This document shows positions 42,915 to 53,600 of a stretch of DNA of 64,000 nucleotides, piece by piece. The DNA is from Ziziphus jujuba. Lineage: Eukaryota > Streptophyta > Magnoliopsida > Rosales > Rhamnaceae. The notes beneath the pieces were generated by a model. It did no database searches. It was given only the letters and a program-made list of their open reading frames with translations, and had not been told where the DNA came from. The position numbers were made by a program, and so were the translations under genes. Numbering within the stretch: position 1 is the stretch's first letter; each line of letters opens with the position of its first letter. The stretch lies in the NCBI RefSeq assembly GCF_031755915.1, contig NC_083387.1, positions 3,438,501 through 3,502,500 on the forward strand. The letters run 5' to 3'.

Positions 42915-44179
42915 GATTCATATTCTACTTACCCATATCTCGAGCTCAGGATATCCTGTACGTCATCGGTGGTTTTTCGGAAGACTCCGTATTTTTTCAC
43001 ATGGATCATAAATAATCCAGAGTCCTTTGGCCCCAAAAAAACTGCTGACATCCAAAATATTCCGAACTCCATCACCTCGTAGAGTATTTCCATATATATA
43101 TATATATATATACATATATAAATAATTCAGTACCAATTGAATACGTCGAAGTCCAAATCATTTGGTTATTGACAGCCCATTTCCACATGTTATTGAACAC
43201 CTCTACCAAATAATATTATGTTATGTTAAAGTTTATATCTTTGAAAATTATATATATATATATATATATTTTAATATTTTTAGCCTCATCCTATCTAAAA
43301 TAAAATAAAATATAAGGAAGAAGTCCTTTTGTAACAAATTTTTATTTGGATTATTACGTGTTCGCTTATAGTTTATACTACTTAAAATAAAATTAATATT
43401 GACGCATAAGTAATTAGTGTTATCATTTGAATTAACAACATATAAATGAGAATTATATATGACATGATAAATTTAAAAATTTTGAAATTCAACTAGAACT
43501 TATTTATCTGACAGTTTTCAAGGTGATAAGCCCAATATTGTTAGCTTGATGAGGCCTAACAATTTTGTAAATTCAATTTTATATCTATCCAATATATATA
43601 TACATATATACTATATATACGCACACATACATATATACTTATATAGTGTAAAAATCAAAACGAAAACAACCTAGATATAACAGATGCGATACTTTGAAAA
43701 AAATACTCAATATTATTAATGACGAAAACCAGTGTTTAAAAACAATTTACACGAGGTGCAGTTACAAGAGATATAAACGCAATTCCTAACAACTTGCTAT
43801 ACACAATGTTAACAGAAAATAAGTTACACGAAAGATAAGATATACATACAACAACTAACATTATTAGGACAATATTCTATCACTAGAATGATAAGTGTTC
43901 TATCATTCCCAAGCACTATTTTTGCATTTTGAAACATACGTATTTTGTCACTTTTCATTGCTCGTGTTAAGTAATTAGACTTGTGAACACTAAAGCAGCA
44001 GATACTGGAGATACTTGCTAGAAGGAAGGCAATAGATTAATCAACAAGTAAATAAAAAGAGAACTAGCAACTACCATTCTCATTTACACATAGTAAACAT
44101 TTTAAAGGAAAATGGGAGGAAGTGCATGCTTAATATAATCAATTAAGATATAAATATTAACAATTGAACTAAGGCTGAC
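42915..44179. other. Intergenic region between P3 and P4, no gene seen
   Basis: AT-rich, with TA microsatellites at about 43092-43115 and 43249-43270 and near 43590. From about 43977 (GTGAACACTAAAGCAGCAGA, ATTAATCAACAAGTAAATAA) it matches the module also found at 9490 and 58648. No promoter, RNA or transposon ends were recognised. Confidence 0.55.
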
Positions 44180-44714
44180 CAAAGTGCTCCCTACGGATTG
44201 CAGCATGCAGAATAGTTGAACCATCACGGCCTCTCTTGGCATAAGAATAGCAACGAGCCATAGGCTCTGAAGCTAAGAACAGGAAATGCAGGTACAAGAA
44301 AGCCTCCTTCTTTCCACATAGAACTGCAATGTACAGAGGAATCTTAGACCTTTTGGTTTCGTCGTTGATCAGCCGTGGATAATCCTTGGCGATGCACTTA
44401 CACATGCATTCGCTCCCTACTGATGCTGCATGATGAAGAGCTGTATACCATGCGTCGTTTTGAACTCTAAGTGCTTCTCTGTCTTCAGTAAAAATCACTT
44501 GCACAAGTTTTGAAACAATCTCTTTTTTGTCTTGTATCACTGCCGCATGCAAAAGCTGTCCCGCCCGTCTGTGTGATCCTCGCTTTGTGATCGCTTGGAT
44601 CGTTCTCGTATATTTTCACTACTTCTTCCCATTTCCTTGCAGAGTCATTTGGAGCAAATTTTCCAATTTTTCACTCTCCAGCATAGACGATGAAGACAAG
44701 GAAGACGACGACAT
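44180..44714 (-). pseudogene. P4: ankyrin-PGG exon 1 only
   Basis: From ATG 44714 (reverse strand) the frame starts MSSSSLSSSSMLESEKLENL. One missing A after CTGCAAGG shifts it, and an extra T in GGGACAGCTTTTGCATGC shifts it back before LHAAVIQDKKEIVSKLVQVI. It then runs open through ALHHAASVGSECMCKCIAKD and STILHAAIRREHFG to a donor GTCAGC. No exons 2-6 follow downstream (to the left), so this is a truncated copy with two frameshifts. It is closest to P2 exon 1. Confidence 0.85.
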
Positions 44715-44791
44715 TGAATTGAAAACCCCCAATATTGATTATTACTATTAATTGCTTTTAGTTTCTTACTCCATTGGTCGTCCTGTTATCT

Positions 44792-44801
44792 GTTTATATA
44801 G
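44792..44801 (-). promoter_or_regulatory. TATA box of P4
   Basis: CTATATAAAC on the reverse strand, about 80 nt before the P4 start codon. It is flanked by the same conserved words as in P5 (GTTATCTGTTTATATAGA on the plus strand). Confidence 0.55.
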
Positions 44802-46189
44802 ATTAAGAGACCCTTTACTTTTTCCATTGGCAGAAAAGCAGTCTCTTACCCTTTCTCTGTTGATTATTCCTCATTATTCTATTCGCTTTTTCTTTCTGGG
44901 AGACACCAACAAGGTACAGAACCATGTTTATAGTACGGACGATTAATTAATTAATCAAACAGTTTTTGGACCCTGTTTAATTTAAAAAGACTTTGACATT
45001 ATTTTGAGTCAAATAACGGTAAATTAATGTAGGTCAATCATGGGATTAGAATTTTCACCGACCATTTATGCTTCCCTTTCAATTTACACATCTTTTCTAG
45101 AATGTTCTTATCCTTCCTATATATATAAACATTAGTTACTTACCTTGTAGGAATATGCATAATTAGAATGAAATTGCCATCCCATAACATTTTGAATGTT
45201 AATATACAGATATAAAGTGTATTTTGGTAGATATAGTAAATTAAAAAGTAAGTAATAATGATTTTTCATGAACATGAGATTTAAATATAGTTTAAATGAG
45301 AAGAGGCAAGTTTTATTTATAGTAGTAATAAGGCACCAAAAGTTTCACCAAACAATTTATCTACTAAATGATACATGTTAAAATATTATTAGTTAATATA
45401 TTCATATAATCTAATATGGAAAAAATGAATCTATAAAAAATTCAACATCATTTTATAAATAAATTTGATAAACATTTTGATGACTTAGCATTATTGTTTC
45501 ATATATTAATTGCTTTGGTTTATTGAGAAAAAATCAATTGAGATCATAAACATATGTATTGATTACAATCAGTTCTATTTGAAAGTTGATAGAAATCAAC
45601 CTTAACCAAACAATTTGTAAACTGCGGCATATCATAGGGCCCTCGTGAATATATTTTGTTTCTGATATTAATTAATTAGACTTGTGTGGAGCATTTAGGC
45701 CGCGGATAATGAAGATAAGAAAAGAATTATTCCCTTTTTTGGTCCGCATTCGATTCTCAATTTAGGTAAAGTAAAATTTGTTATTATTAATGAAAATGTA
45801 GAATTTTTAATTATTCTTTTTTTTTTTTTTTTATAAAAAAAGGTGAGAATGTAATTCTGTTTGGCATGCACAAGCAACATGGCAATTTAATTTTTTTTTT
45901 TTACCAAAAAAAAAAATCAAATTAAATTGCCATGATTCGTAAAATACATAAATAAATAAAACAAATTGACATGAAACACCTGTAGCTTAAAATCCATTAT
46001 TAACCATGAGTTAGTTTTTTGTGTAGGTAGATTCAAATTATACATATAAATATGTACTGAAATTATTGCTAGCATATAGAACCTATCAGTACATAAACAT
46101 TAAAAGTTAAATTTAGCATAAGATTTGCAAGCTAAGGTTTAATAATTTAATTCCTTTCCAGACAAATTAATAATTGAACTAATGTTCAC
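44802..46189. other. Intergenic region between P4 and P5
   Basis: No gene seen. The first 150 bp resemble the region upstream of P5 (ACAGAACCATGTTTATAGTACGGA compared with 47000-47040). The rest is AT-rich. Part of the recurrent intergenic module lies at about 45840-46035 (GTGAGAATGTAATTCTGTTT, TGTAGCTTAAAATCCATTAT). Confidence 0.5.
45878..45934. repeat. 57-bp perfect-ended hairpin
   Basis: CATGGCAATTTAATTT followed by a T run, a short loop and an A run, then AAATTAAATTGCCATG. It would form a long stem as DNA or RNA. It sits in the intergenic module whose other copies contain only one arm. Confidence 0.8.
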
Positions 46190-46734
46190 CAAATTGGTCC
46201 CCACGGATTGCAGGTGCAGAATAGTTAAACCATCTCGGTCTCTCTTGGCATAAGAATAGCAACGACCCATAGACTGAGAGGCTAAGCATAGGTAATGCAG
46301 CTGGTACAAAAAAACAATATACGCCTTTCTATTTAAACTGCAATAAATAAAGGAGTCCCAGACCTTTTGGTTTCGACGCCGATGGGCGACGGATAATCCT
46401 CGGCCATGTACGCACTTACACATTTACTTTTGCTGCCCATTGATGCTGCATGATGAAGAGCTGTATAGCCTGCGTCGTTTTGAAAACTCTAAGAGCCGCT
46501 TTGTCTTCATTCGAAATCACTTGCACAGGTTTTATAAACAATATTTTCTTTGCCTTCCATCATCGCCGCATGTAAAGCTGTCCCACCGTCTACGTTGTCC
46601 TAGCTAGCTTTGTGAGTGCTTGGTTCGTTCTTATACATTTTCACTGCTTCTTCCCATTTCCCTTGCAGCGTCATCCTGAACAAATGTTCGAAATTTTCAC
46701 TCTCCATTATAGACGACGACGACGACGACAACAT
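46190..46734 (-). pseudogene. P5: ankyrin-PGG exon 1 only, heavily broken
   Basis: From ATG 46734 (reverse strand) it reads MLSSSSSSIMESENFEHLFR and then MTLQGKWEEAVKMYKNEPST, followed by a TAG, GGTALHAAMMEGKENIV, and then several frameshifts through the remaining repeats (TALHHAASMG and RCYSYAKRDRDGLTIL survive in different frames). It ends at donor GTGAAC. No later exons are found to the left. It is more decayed than P4. Confidence 0.85.
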
Positions 46735-46812
46735 TGAAATGAAAACCCCAAATATTGATTTCTACTATTAATTGCTTTTTAGTTTCTTTCTCGATCAGTC
46801 ATTTTGTTATCT

Positions 46813-46822
46813 GTTTATATAG
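46813..46822 (-). promoter_or_regulatory. TATA box of P5
   Basis: CTATATAAAC on the reverse strand, about 80 nt before the start codon and identical to that of P4. Upstream, the shared word ATGGCAGAAGACACAGTC (46851-46868) continues the similarity to P2 and P4. Confidence 0.55.
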
Positions 46823-48267
46823 AATAAGAAACCATGCACTTATTTTTTACAATGGCAGAAGACACAGTCTCTTGCAACTCTTTTTGTCAGTTAAGCCTCA
46901 TAAAATATATATATATATATATATATTCCACAAAAAAACAAAAAACAAAAAAAAAACAAAAAAAAACAAAAAAGCAAAAAGGCCACCACCACCAGCAAGG
47001 TACAGAACTCTGGTACAGAACTCTGTTTATAGTACGGATGATTAATTAATTAGTTATTGCCATGCTCTGTGTCCCTGATTTAAATAGTTTCGGCTTAATT
47101 TTGAGCCAAAAATGGTAAATTAATGCAGCTTAACAATAATTCTTTAGTGGAAAATTTTATCAAAACCATGTGATCCATACATCATTAATAATTATTTAAA
47201 TGGATTTATCTTTTAGATTTTAAAATAAAATATCAATACATATATATAATTAAATGATGGTCTTATTGGTGATCATCTTCATCACCACTGATGAAAATTA
47301 ATAACAATATTCTTTTTTAATAATTGAAATGTCAAATACCAAATCGTATTATATTAGACTAGATCATTTTATTTAAAATATTCAGTTCACTTCATATGCA
47401 ATGCTGCATCTCATAATATCAACAGCCACATTCCAATTATTCCTTCCTTTTCCAACCCAAAAGTTACGTGTTCCATTTATTTTAAATTATTCTTTTCCCT
47501 AACCCGAAACTTAGTACTTTCCAATTATTCCTTCCTCTTTCAACCCAAAAGTTACATGTTCCATTTATCTTAAATTATTCTTTTCCTTAACCCGAAATTT
47601 AGTACTTTCCATACATATATAGTTAGAGTGATCAAGTTTCCATAATCATCTAATACTGCAATATATCTGGAGGAAAAAAAAGAAACGAGTAATGAAAAGC
47701 TTTTGAATTTCTTATGAAAAGCTAACCTCATAATTCATTTAAATAACTATATTTTTCAAGAAAAATCAAGTAAAGTTAAATATGAACCCTTCTTTGACTT
47801 TTGAAATGACAAATAATATATGAAATACTCCCAGATTTAGACAGTTTAAGCGTTATATTTAGTCAAATCATGCTACATCTAGGACGATTGAAAATATTGT
47901 ACTGTCCAATTGTTTTCCTTTTTTGGTAAATACAGTCCATTTGTTCTCATAGTTGAAAAACAGAGGATTTCTAAAGAACCAAGAAAATATGAGGGAAATT
48001 TACCCCAAAAAAAAAAAAAAAAAGAGCGAAACCCAAAGAATGTTGCGTGTGTGTTCTTACTACTCGTCCATCAAATTTGAATCCAAGTACTCAAAAACCA
48101 ACCTATGGTTATACTTGTTCATAATATAATTAATAAGGTTGGATTTTAAGCTACAAATTTGTTTCATGACAATTTAATAAAATTTGTTGGTTGTGCATTC
48201 TCTTTTGAGAGTTTCTAAGAGAATTTTAAGTATTTTTTTTTTTGGGGTCTTGTGCTTTTTTTTTTCC

Positions 48268-48318
<51 letters not shown>

Positions 48319-48557
48319 CTTTCCCAAAACAGAATTACATTCTCACTTTTCTAAAGAGAAGGATGGAGTATTTTTCTTTCTTCTTTCAAAACAGTGAACA
48401 TAATATTTACTTCACGTAAATGAGAATGGAAGTTGCTAGTTCTCTTTTATTTCCTTGTTGATTAATACATTGTTATCCAAATCTTCGCTCTCAATTATAT
48501 GGTATCCTAATTTCTTTTACAAATTAAGGTTTTGAAGGCACCAAACTAGAATCTAGA
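46823..48557. other. Intergenic region upstream of P5, no gene seen
   Basis: It holds a TA microsatellite (46903-46925), an A-rich stretch of AAAAACAAA words, an 88-bp tandem duplication (47433-47608) and a (TC)n tract of about 43 nt (48272-48314). About 48130-48480 is an inverted copy of the module present at 9600-9790 and 58740-58930. The last 60 bp match the flank of copy G at 34210-34260. Confidence 0.6.
47433..47608. repeat. 88-bp tandem duplication
   Basis: Two copies (47433-47520 and 47521-47608) beginning CCAATTATTCCTTCC and ending AGTACTTT, with a handful of differences. No function is apparent. Confidence 0.9.
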
Positions 48558-49735
48558 TGTAACACTTCGTCCCAAATTACAACGGAAATTTTCCAACTTT
48601 GACCGAGGTTGACCGTTGACCATTGATCGTTGACCCAAGGGTCAAAAGTTGACTTTTTGACTCAAATGGAATTCTAGGTTGACTGAGGTACCGTTACGAA
48701 GTACACGTTGGCACGAGTTCGTAGACTAGTAGCACGTTGAAAACGGGGCTACGGTTCGAAAGTTATGAGCAAAACAAGTTGAGATCCAAACTGTCCAAGG
48801 GGTGTCGGACTTGACTTTTTATTCACGCAAAGTTGAGCTTTCACTCATGCATGGTTGTGAAGTACTCTTCGATACGAGTCCGTAGTCTAGCGGCACGTCC
48901 GATTTGGACATGTGGTTTGAAAGTTATGGACATATGAAGTTTTTCGAATACCGTAATATTTTAATATATTTGGCTTGAGTGAACAGTGATGCTACGTGTC
49001 GACATCTTAGAGGTCCATGTGGGTGAACAGTGGCACCCACGGTGGCCTTAAACCGGTGTGAAAAGAAGGGGGAGGAGAGAGAAAGAGAGAGAGGAGAGAG
49101 AGAGAGAGAACCACCAGCCGCCGGAGTTGCAAACTTTTCCGGCCGAATCTTGCCACACGCTCCGGCCAGGCAGGAGCGCCTCTCCATTTTAGGCCAACCC
49201 CCAAAATTTCACGGCCAACCGACCGGCGAAGCACTCGGATCGGGCCTTTTTCCGGCGACGGCGCCGACACCTTCAAACCTAGATTTCTCCCAATTCCGGC
49301 CACCGTTTGCCTCACCGCCGATCCCATTAGAACTCCCACCTTGAGACCTACCTTCCTGTCGAAAATCACGGTTGTCGGTGACCGTGACAGCTCACCGAAG
49401 AAATCACTATTCCGGTGAGTTCCAGGTTACACCACCACCTTTTCCCACTAATTCCAACCCCCTGAATCCAAATTCGGTGTCCTTTTTCTTTGATTCGGGA
49501 CGGTTTGGGAGAATCGAGGCTCTAAAGGCCGAGGGCTTTCCCGCGAGATTTCGGCCACCACCGATCTGATCTCCGGGAAGTAAGACCAGATTCGTAATCC
49601 TCGTCACTCAAGCTTCGATTTGGTATATTACTCGTTAATTTTGGTTAACGTTTCTGTTAGACCCTTTGGGTATCGGGTATTATTTACTCGAATAAAATAT
49701 TAATTTATTTGATATGTGTAATATTGTTGTTCTAG

Positions 49736-49796
49736 GAGCACGTGTACGTCGTGGAATTGATCCCATGGAGGATCTTGAATTAATTGCGTGCTCCAG
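49736..49796 (+). other. 61-nt exon-like module, best-preserved example
   Basis: The acceptor TTGTTGTTCTAG precedes it and the consensus donor CAG|GTGAGTGACC follows. It starts GAGCACGTGTACG and has CGTGCTC before the end, with GATCC-CATGGA-GGATC inside. The other modules are 1583-1643, 6149-6209, 7659-7719, 11905-11965, 18251-18311, 32040-32099 (60 nt), 38694-38754, 52041-52101 and 55073-55133. The reading frame is not conserved as protein, so a structural RNA or untranslated leader exon is more likely than coding sequence. Confidence 0.6.
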
Positions 49797-50438
49797 GTGA
49801 GTGACCCACCTTAAAAACTATTTTCGGGTGATGATTTATATTTATTTGGTGATATTTGAATATTTGGAAAATATATGTATGTGGTTGAAATTTTATAAAA
49901 TTGGGTATTTATTTTATAATGTCAAATTTCGGATGATTGGTTATATGCATACATATATATATTTTGATGCCGTGATTGAATATTGGAGAAATTCAAAGAA
50001 TTTTATGATTTAAATTCTGGATTATTATTATTATTATTTTACCGAGAATTTTCATGTACAATCCAGGGCTTATGAAGAGAAAATATATTTAAATATTTTT
50101 GTGAACCTTATATATTATTTTGGAGGAAACAATTGATTTAAAGGATTTGAAGAAAAATATTGGTATGATGGTACTGTATGTTTTAAAAAGGTAATTATGC
50201 ATTTATAATGCGAGGTGGTTGATTTCATGGTTTTGAGTAAACCATATTTCTTTTCTATATTGATGATTTATGGTGAGAAATGTGGGATTTGAGATTTTTA
50301 TAACTCCCACGGTAAATTTCGGAAATTTTTCGTAATAATAAAAATGGACTATTGGTATTTATTTTATTTTATTTTAATTATTTTAGATGCACCTATGCAG
50401 TACTGGTGCTCTGTACTGTATATGAGATTGTGATTAGC

Positions 50439-53237
50439 TGTCAGGACCCGTCCAGAATTTCTCCCCGGAACCCTAGACAAGCCCTGATCCCAGGGAAATA
50501 CCACCGAACCTTCCAACGGAAAATCTGGCAGCACCTCCCCTAAGGGTAGGACTTACCACATATTTCCTGCACTGAAAACACACTTCTATATTCATCCCCT
50601 TATTCCTTCCACTTTACTACAATATAATTCCACAATTTGCAGCATTCCAAAGAATAACAGCAACTTAGTGCATAAATAATAACTACACGTCCAATACAGT
50701 ATACAGAGCATTATACAATTAAATATGAAATTAATACGATGACAGATAAAGAAATAATCCAGGATGGAGAGTAAAAAGGGAAGAAATACTTCTTGGACTT
50801 TCGGCAATGAACTGAGACGTCGGGCTCGCCCCGAACGATCAACATCTCCCAACCTGGACCTAGGGGAACGGAATTTAAAAACGTGAGATGCTAATCATCT
50901 CAGTGAGTGACCCTATCTACTGTACACCTTTGATATTAATAATATAACAATTAAAGGGATTTAAGTAATCAATACCGAACAATTAAATAAATAAATAAAT
51001 AAACATTTGAAGGTAATACTTTCTCTCAAAACCCTCACTACTCGCTCCATTGGAAATGTTCCCCTTTTAAAACATTTTCGCAAAACCCACTATTCGTACT
51101 TCCCGAAAACCAAAGGATCAATTAATTTAATAAACAATAGATAAATAAATAAATACCCCAAATGTAATTAAAATGTAAATAAATATAATAAATAATTTTG
51201 AACACTTTGGGGTTTGAAATTTTATTTGAAAATTTACACTTGACGCACCACACCATATACCAGTGATGCTCTCCAATATCCAGCGTCCCGAGCACCGACT
51301 GGCGGGGAGATTAAAGAGAGAAACTTGTAAACGGCACTTCGGCGTCCCGACAGTACCGCTGCTGAAACCGTCATCCTGGCCAAGGAGGGGGGCGACTATG
51401 TGCACTATATCAAACTTGCCTGCCGACGGTCCAATGGCAACTCACGGGTGACATAATAACTTGCGCGCTAACCACATATACACCAGAACACCAATACTGT
51501 ATGAGTGCGTCTAAAATAATTATTAAATTAATTATAAATTAATTATAACCGTACCGTTTTTCCAAAATCACCGTGGGAAATATACCAATTTTCACATTTA
51601 CCATCCCACATATTTTCCTTTAACAAACCCGGTACGAAACATCGACAACAGTAAAACAATAATTTTTCTCGTAACATGAGGTCCAACAAATAATATACCA
51701 AGGGCGTATTTATAAAATTAAACCACCAAATTAAACAAATATTTTCACAAAATATTTAAACCAATTATGCCAAAAAATAATATAAAAATCCAGACACAAT
51801 TAATTTATGAAAATACCTTCATGTGTAATAAATACAGTTAAATCACAATAAAATAATAATCGGGAATTTCTTAACAACCCAAAATTTCATTTAGCATTAA
51901 TGGGTAAATATATATATAAAATAATATTTTTTCCCGATTATATTTAAAATACGCCACATGAGCATAAATTCCAGATATCAAATTAACACAACATAAATAT
52001 AATTAATTGTCCAAAATAGTTTTCAAGGTGGGTCACTCACCTGGAGCACGCAATTAATCTAAGATCCTCCATGGGATCAATTCCACGACTCACCCGTGCT
52101 CCTAGAACACAATTCACACACAGTCAAATAAATTAATATTTTATTCAGGTAAATAATACTCGGTACCCGGGGGGTTAAACACAAACGTTAACCAAAATTG
52201 TCGAATAATATACCGAATCGAAGCTTGTGGAACAAAGATCGCATTACCGGTCTCCATTGACCCCAATTCCACTGGCGGTGGCCGGAAAGCTTTGGTCGGT
52301 TATGATCCCTTCGTATCTTGCAAATCGACGGGAGTTGAGTTAATTGGAGCTCAGAATCGGAATCAGAGGGTCCAAATTAGTGGGAAAGGACCGGTTGCAC
52401 GACCGGTGGCTGCCGGAAAACGGGCAAACCAGCGACACACCGGCCGCCGACGTTGGAGGCCGATCCCAATGCGTTAGCCACCCCACCGGCCGGAGATTGA
52501 GTGATGGAGGTCGTGCCATCGCGGGTCGCCGGTCTGTCCAGCGCGTGTGGCCTGCTGCCGTCCGCACGGTGATCAATCGGCCGGAGATGAGGGAGGAGGA
52601 AAGTGGACCCGTCGGGGGAGAAAAGAAGAAGAAAAAGAAGAAGAAGAAGAAGAAAAAGAAATTCCGCCCGTGTCCCCCCCCCCCCCCCCCTAAAATGAAA
52701 TAATTAAATAATATTATTATATAAAATAATAATAAAATAATATGGTATTAAGCATGGTTGACATGTGGTATCTCAACCTGGTGACACATGGTCACATTTA
52801 TTAAGTCACACGTGGCACATTGTTACATGTTTAAAAATAATATTAAAATAATACGGTGTTTGAAAAACTCTACAGGTCCATAACTTTCAAACCACATGTC
52901 CAAATCGGACGTGCCGCTAGTCTACGGACTCGTATCGACGAGCACTTTACAACCATGCATGAGTCAAAGCTCAACTTTGCATGAATAAAGAGTCAACTCC
53001 GGCACCCCTTGGACAGTTTGGACCTCAACTTGTTTTACTCATAACTTTCAAACCGTAGCTCCATTTTCAACGTGCTACTAGTCCTATGAACTCGTGCCAA
53101 TGTGTACTTTGTAACGGTACCGCAGTCAACCTAGAATTCCATCCGAGTCAAAAAGTCAACTTTTGACCCCTTCGGTCAACGGTCAACCTCGATCAAAGTT
53201 GGAAAACTTCCGTTGTACTTTGGGACGGGGTGTTACA
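50439..53237 (-). mobile_element. L-family LTR-like unit, copy J, nested in copy I
   Basis: A complete 2,799-bp unit with a perfect target duplication TTAGC (50434-50438 and 53238-53242), in opposite orientation to its host. It runs from TGTCAGGACCCGTCC to GGGACGGGGTGTTACA. The 61-nt module is at 52041-52101. Block arms are GACGCACC (51242) and GTGCGTC (51505-51511). A (GAA)n-like tract (52624-52660) and a C run (52675-52690) are private to it. Confidence 0.95.
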
Positions 53238-53291
53238 TTAGCGCACAGGTTTTAGTCTCCCATGAGTTACCTATGGACCTGAGGGCAGGCC

Positions 53292-53418
53292 TATGTCTCT
53301 TTAATTAATTAAGATATAGTTTATTTTTCTCCATTAAGTCATTAATTTATGTTGAAAGGTCAAAGAGGATAAAATTCGTGCGAGAGTTAAAGGAACTGAA
53401 AAAGAAGCATAAATGGTC

Positions 53419-53464
<46 letters not shown>

Positions 53465-53591
53465 CTATTATTATGAAATTAATTGATTTGTATATGTCTC
53501 TTTAATTAATTAGGATATAGTTTATTTTTCTCCATTAAGTCATTAATTTATGTTGAAAGGTCAAAGAGGATAAAATTCGTGCAAGAGTTAA
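53292..53591 (+). pseudogene. P6: tandemly duplicated ankyrin-PGG exon 4 fragment
   Basis: A 201-bp unit is present twice (starting at about 53292 and 53493). Each has TGTTGAAAG and then the first part of linker exon 4 (RIKFVRELKELKKKHKWS in the first copy, 53359-53418). The first copy is cut by an AT/GT microsatellite right after TGGTC. The second is interrupted at 53591 by a Harbinger-like element and continues at 58361-58388. No other exons of this gene are present. Confidence 0.8.
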
Positions 53592-53600
53592 GGCCATGTT

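Larger units (their letters stand above)
48558..53291 (+). mobile_element. L-family LTR-like unit, copy I, truncated and hosting copy J
   Basis: It starts TGTAACACTTCGTCCC at 48558 after CTAGA. It runs normally to 50438, resumes after copy J at 53243 (GCACAGGTTTTAGTCTCCC) and stops abruptly at about 53291, where P6 sequence begins. The last third of the unit is therefore missing. The exon-like module at 49736-49796 is the best preserved in the window, with intron-like sequence 49580-49735 before it. A GA-rich tract lies at 49071-49110. Confidence 0.85.
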
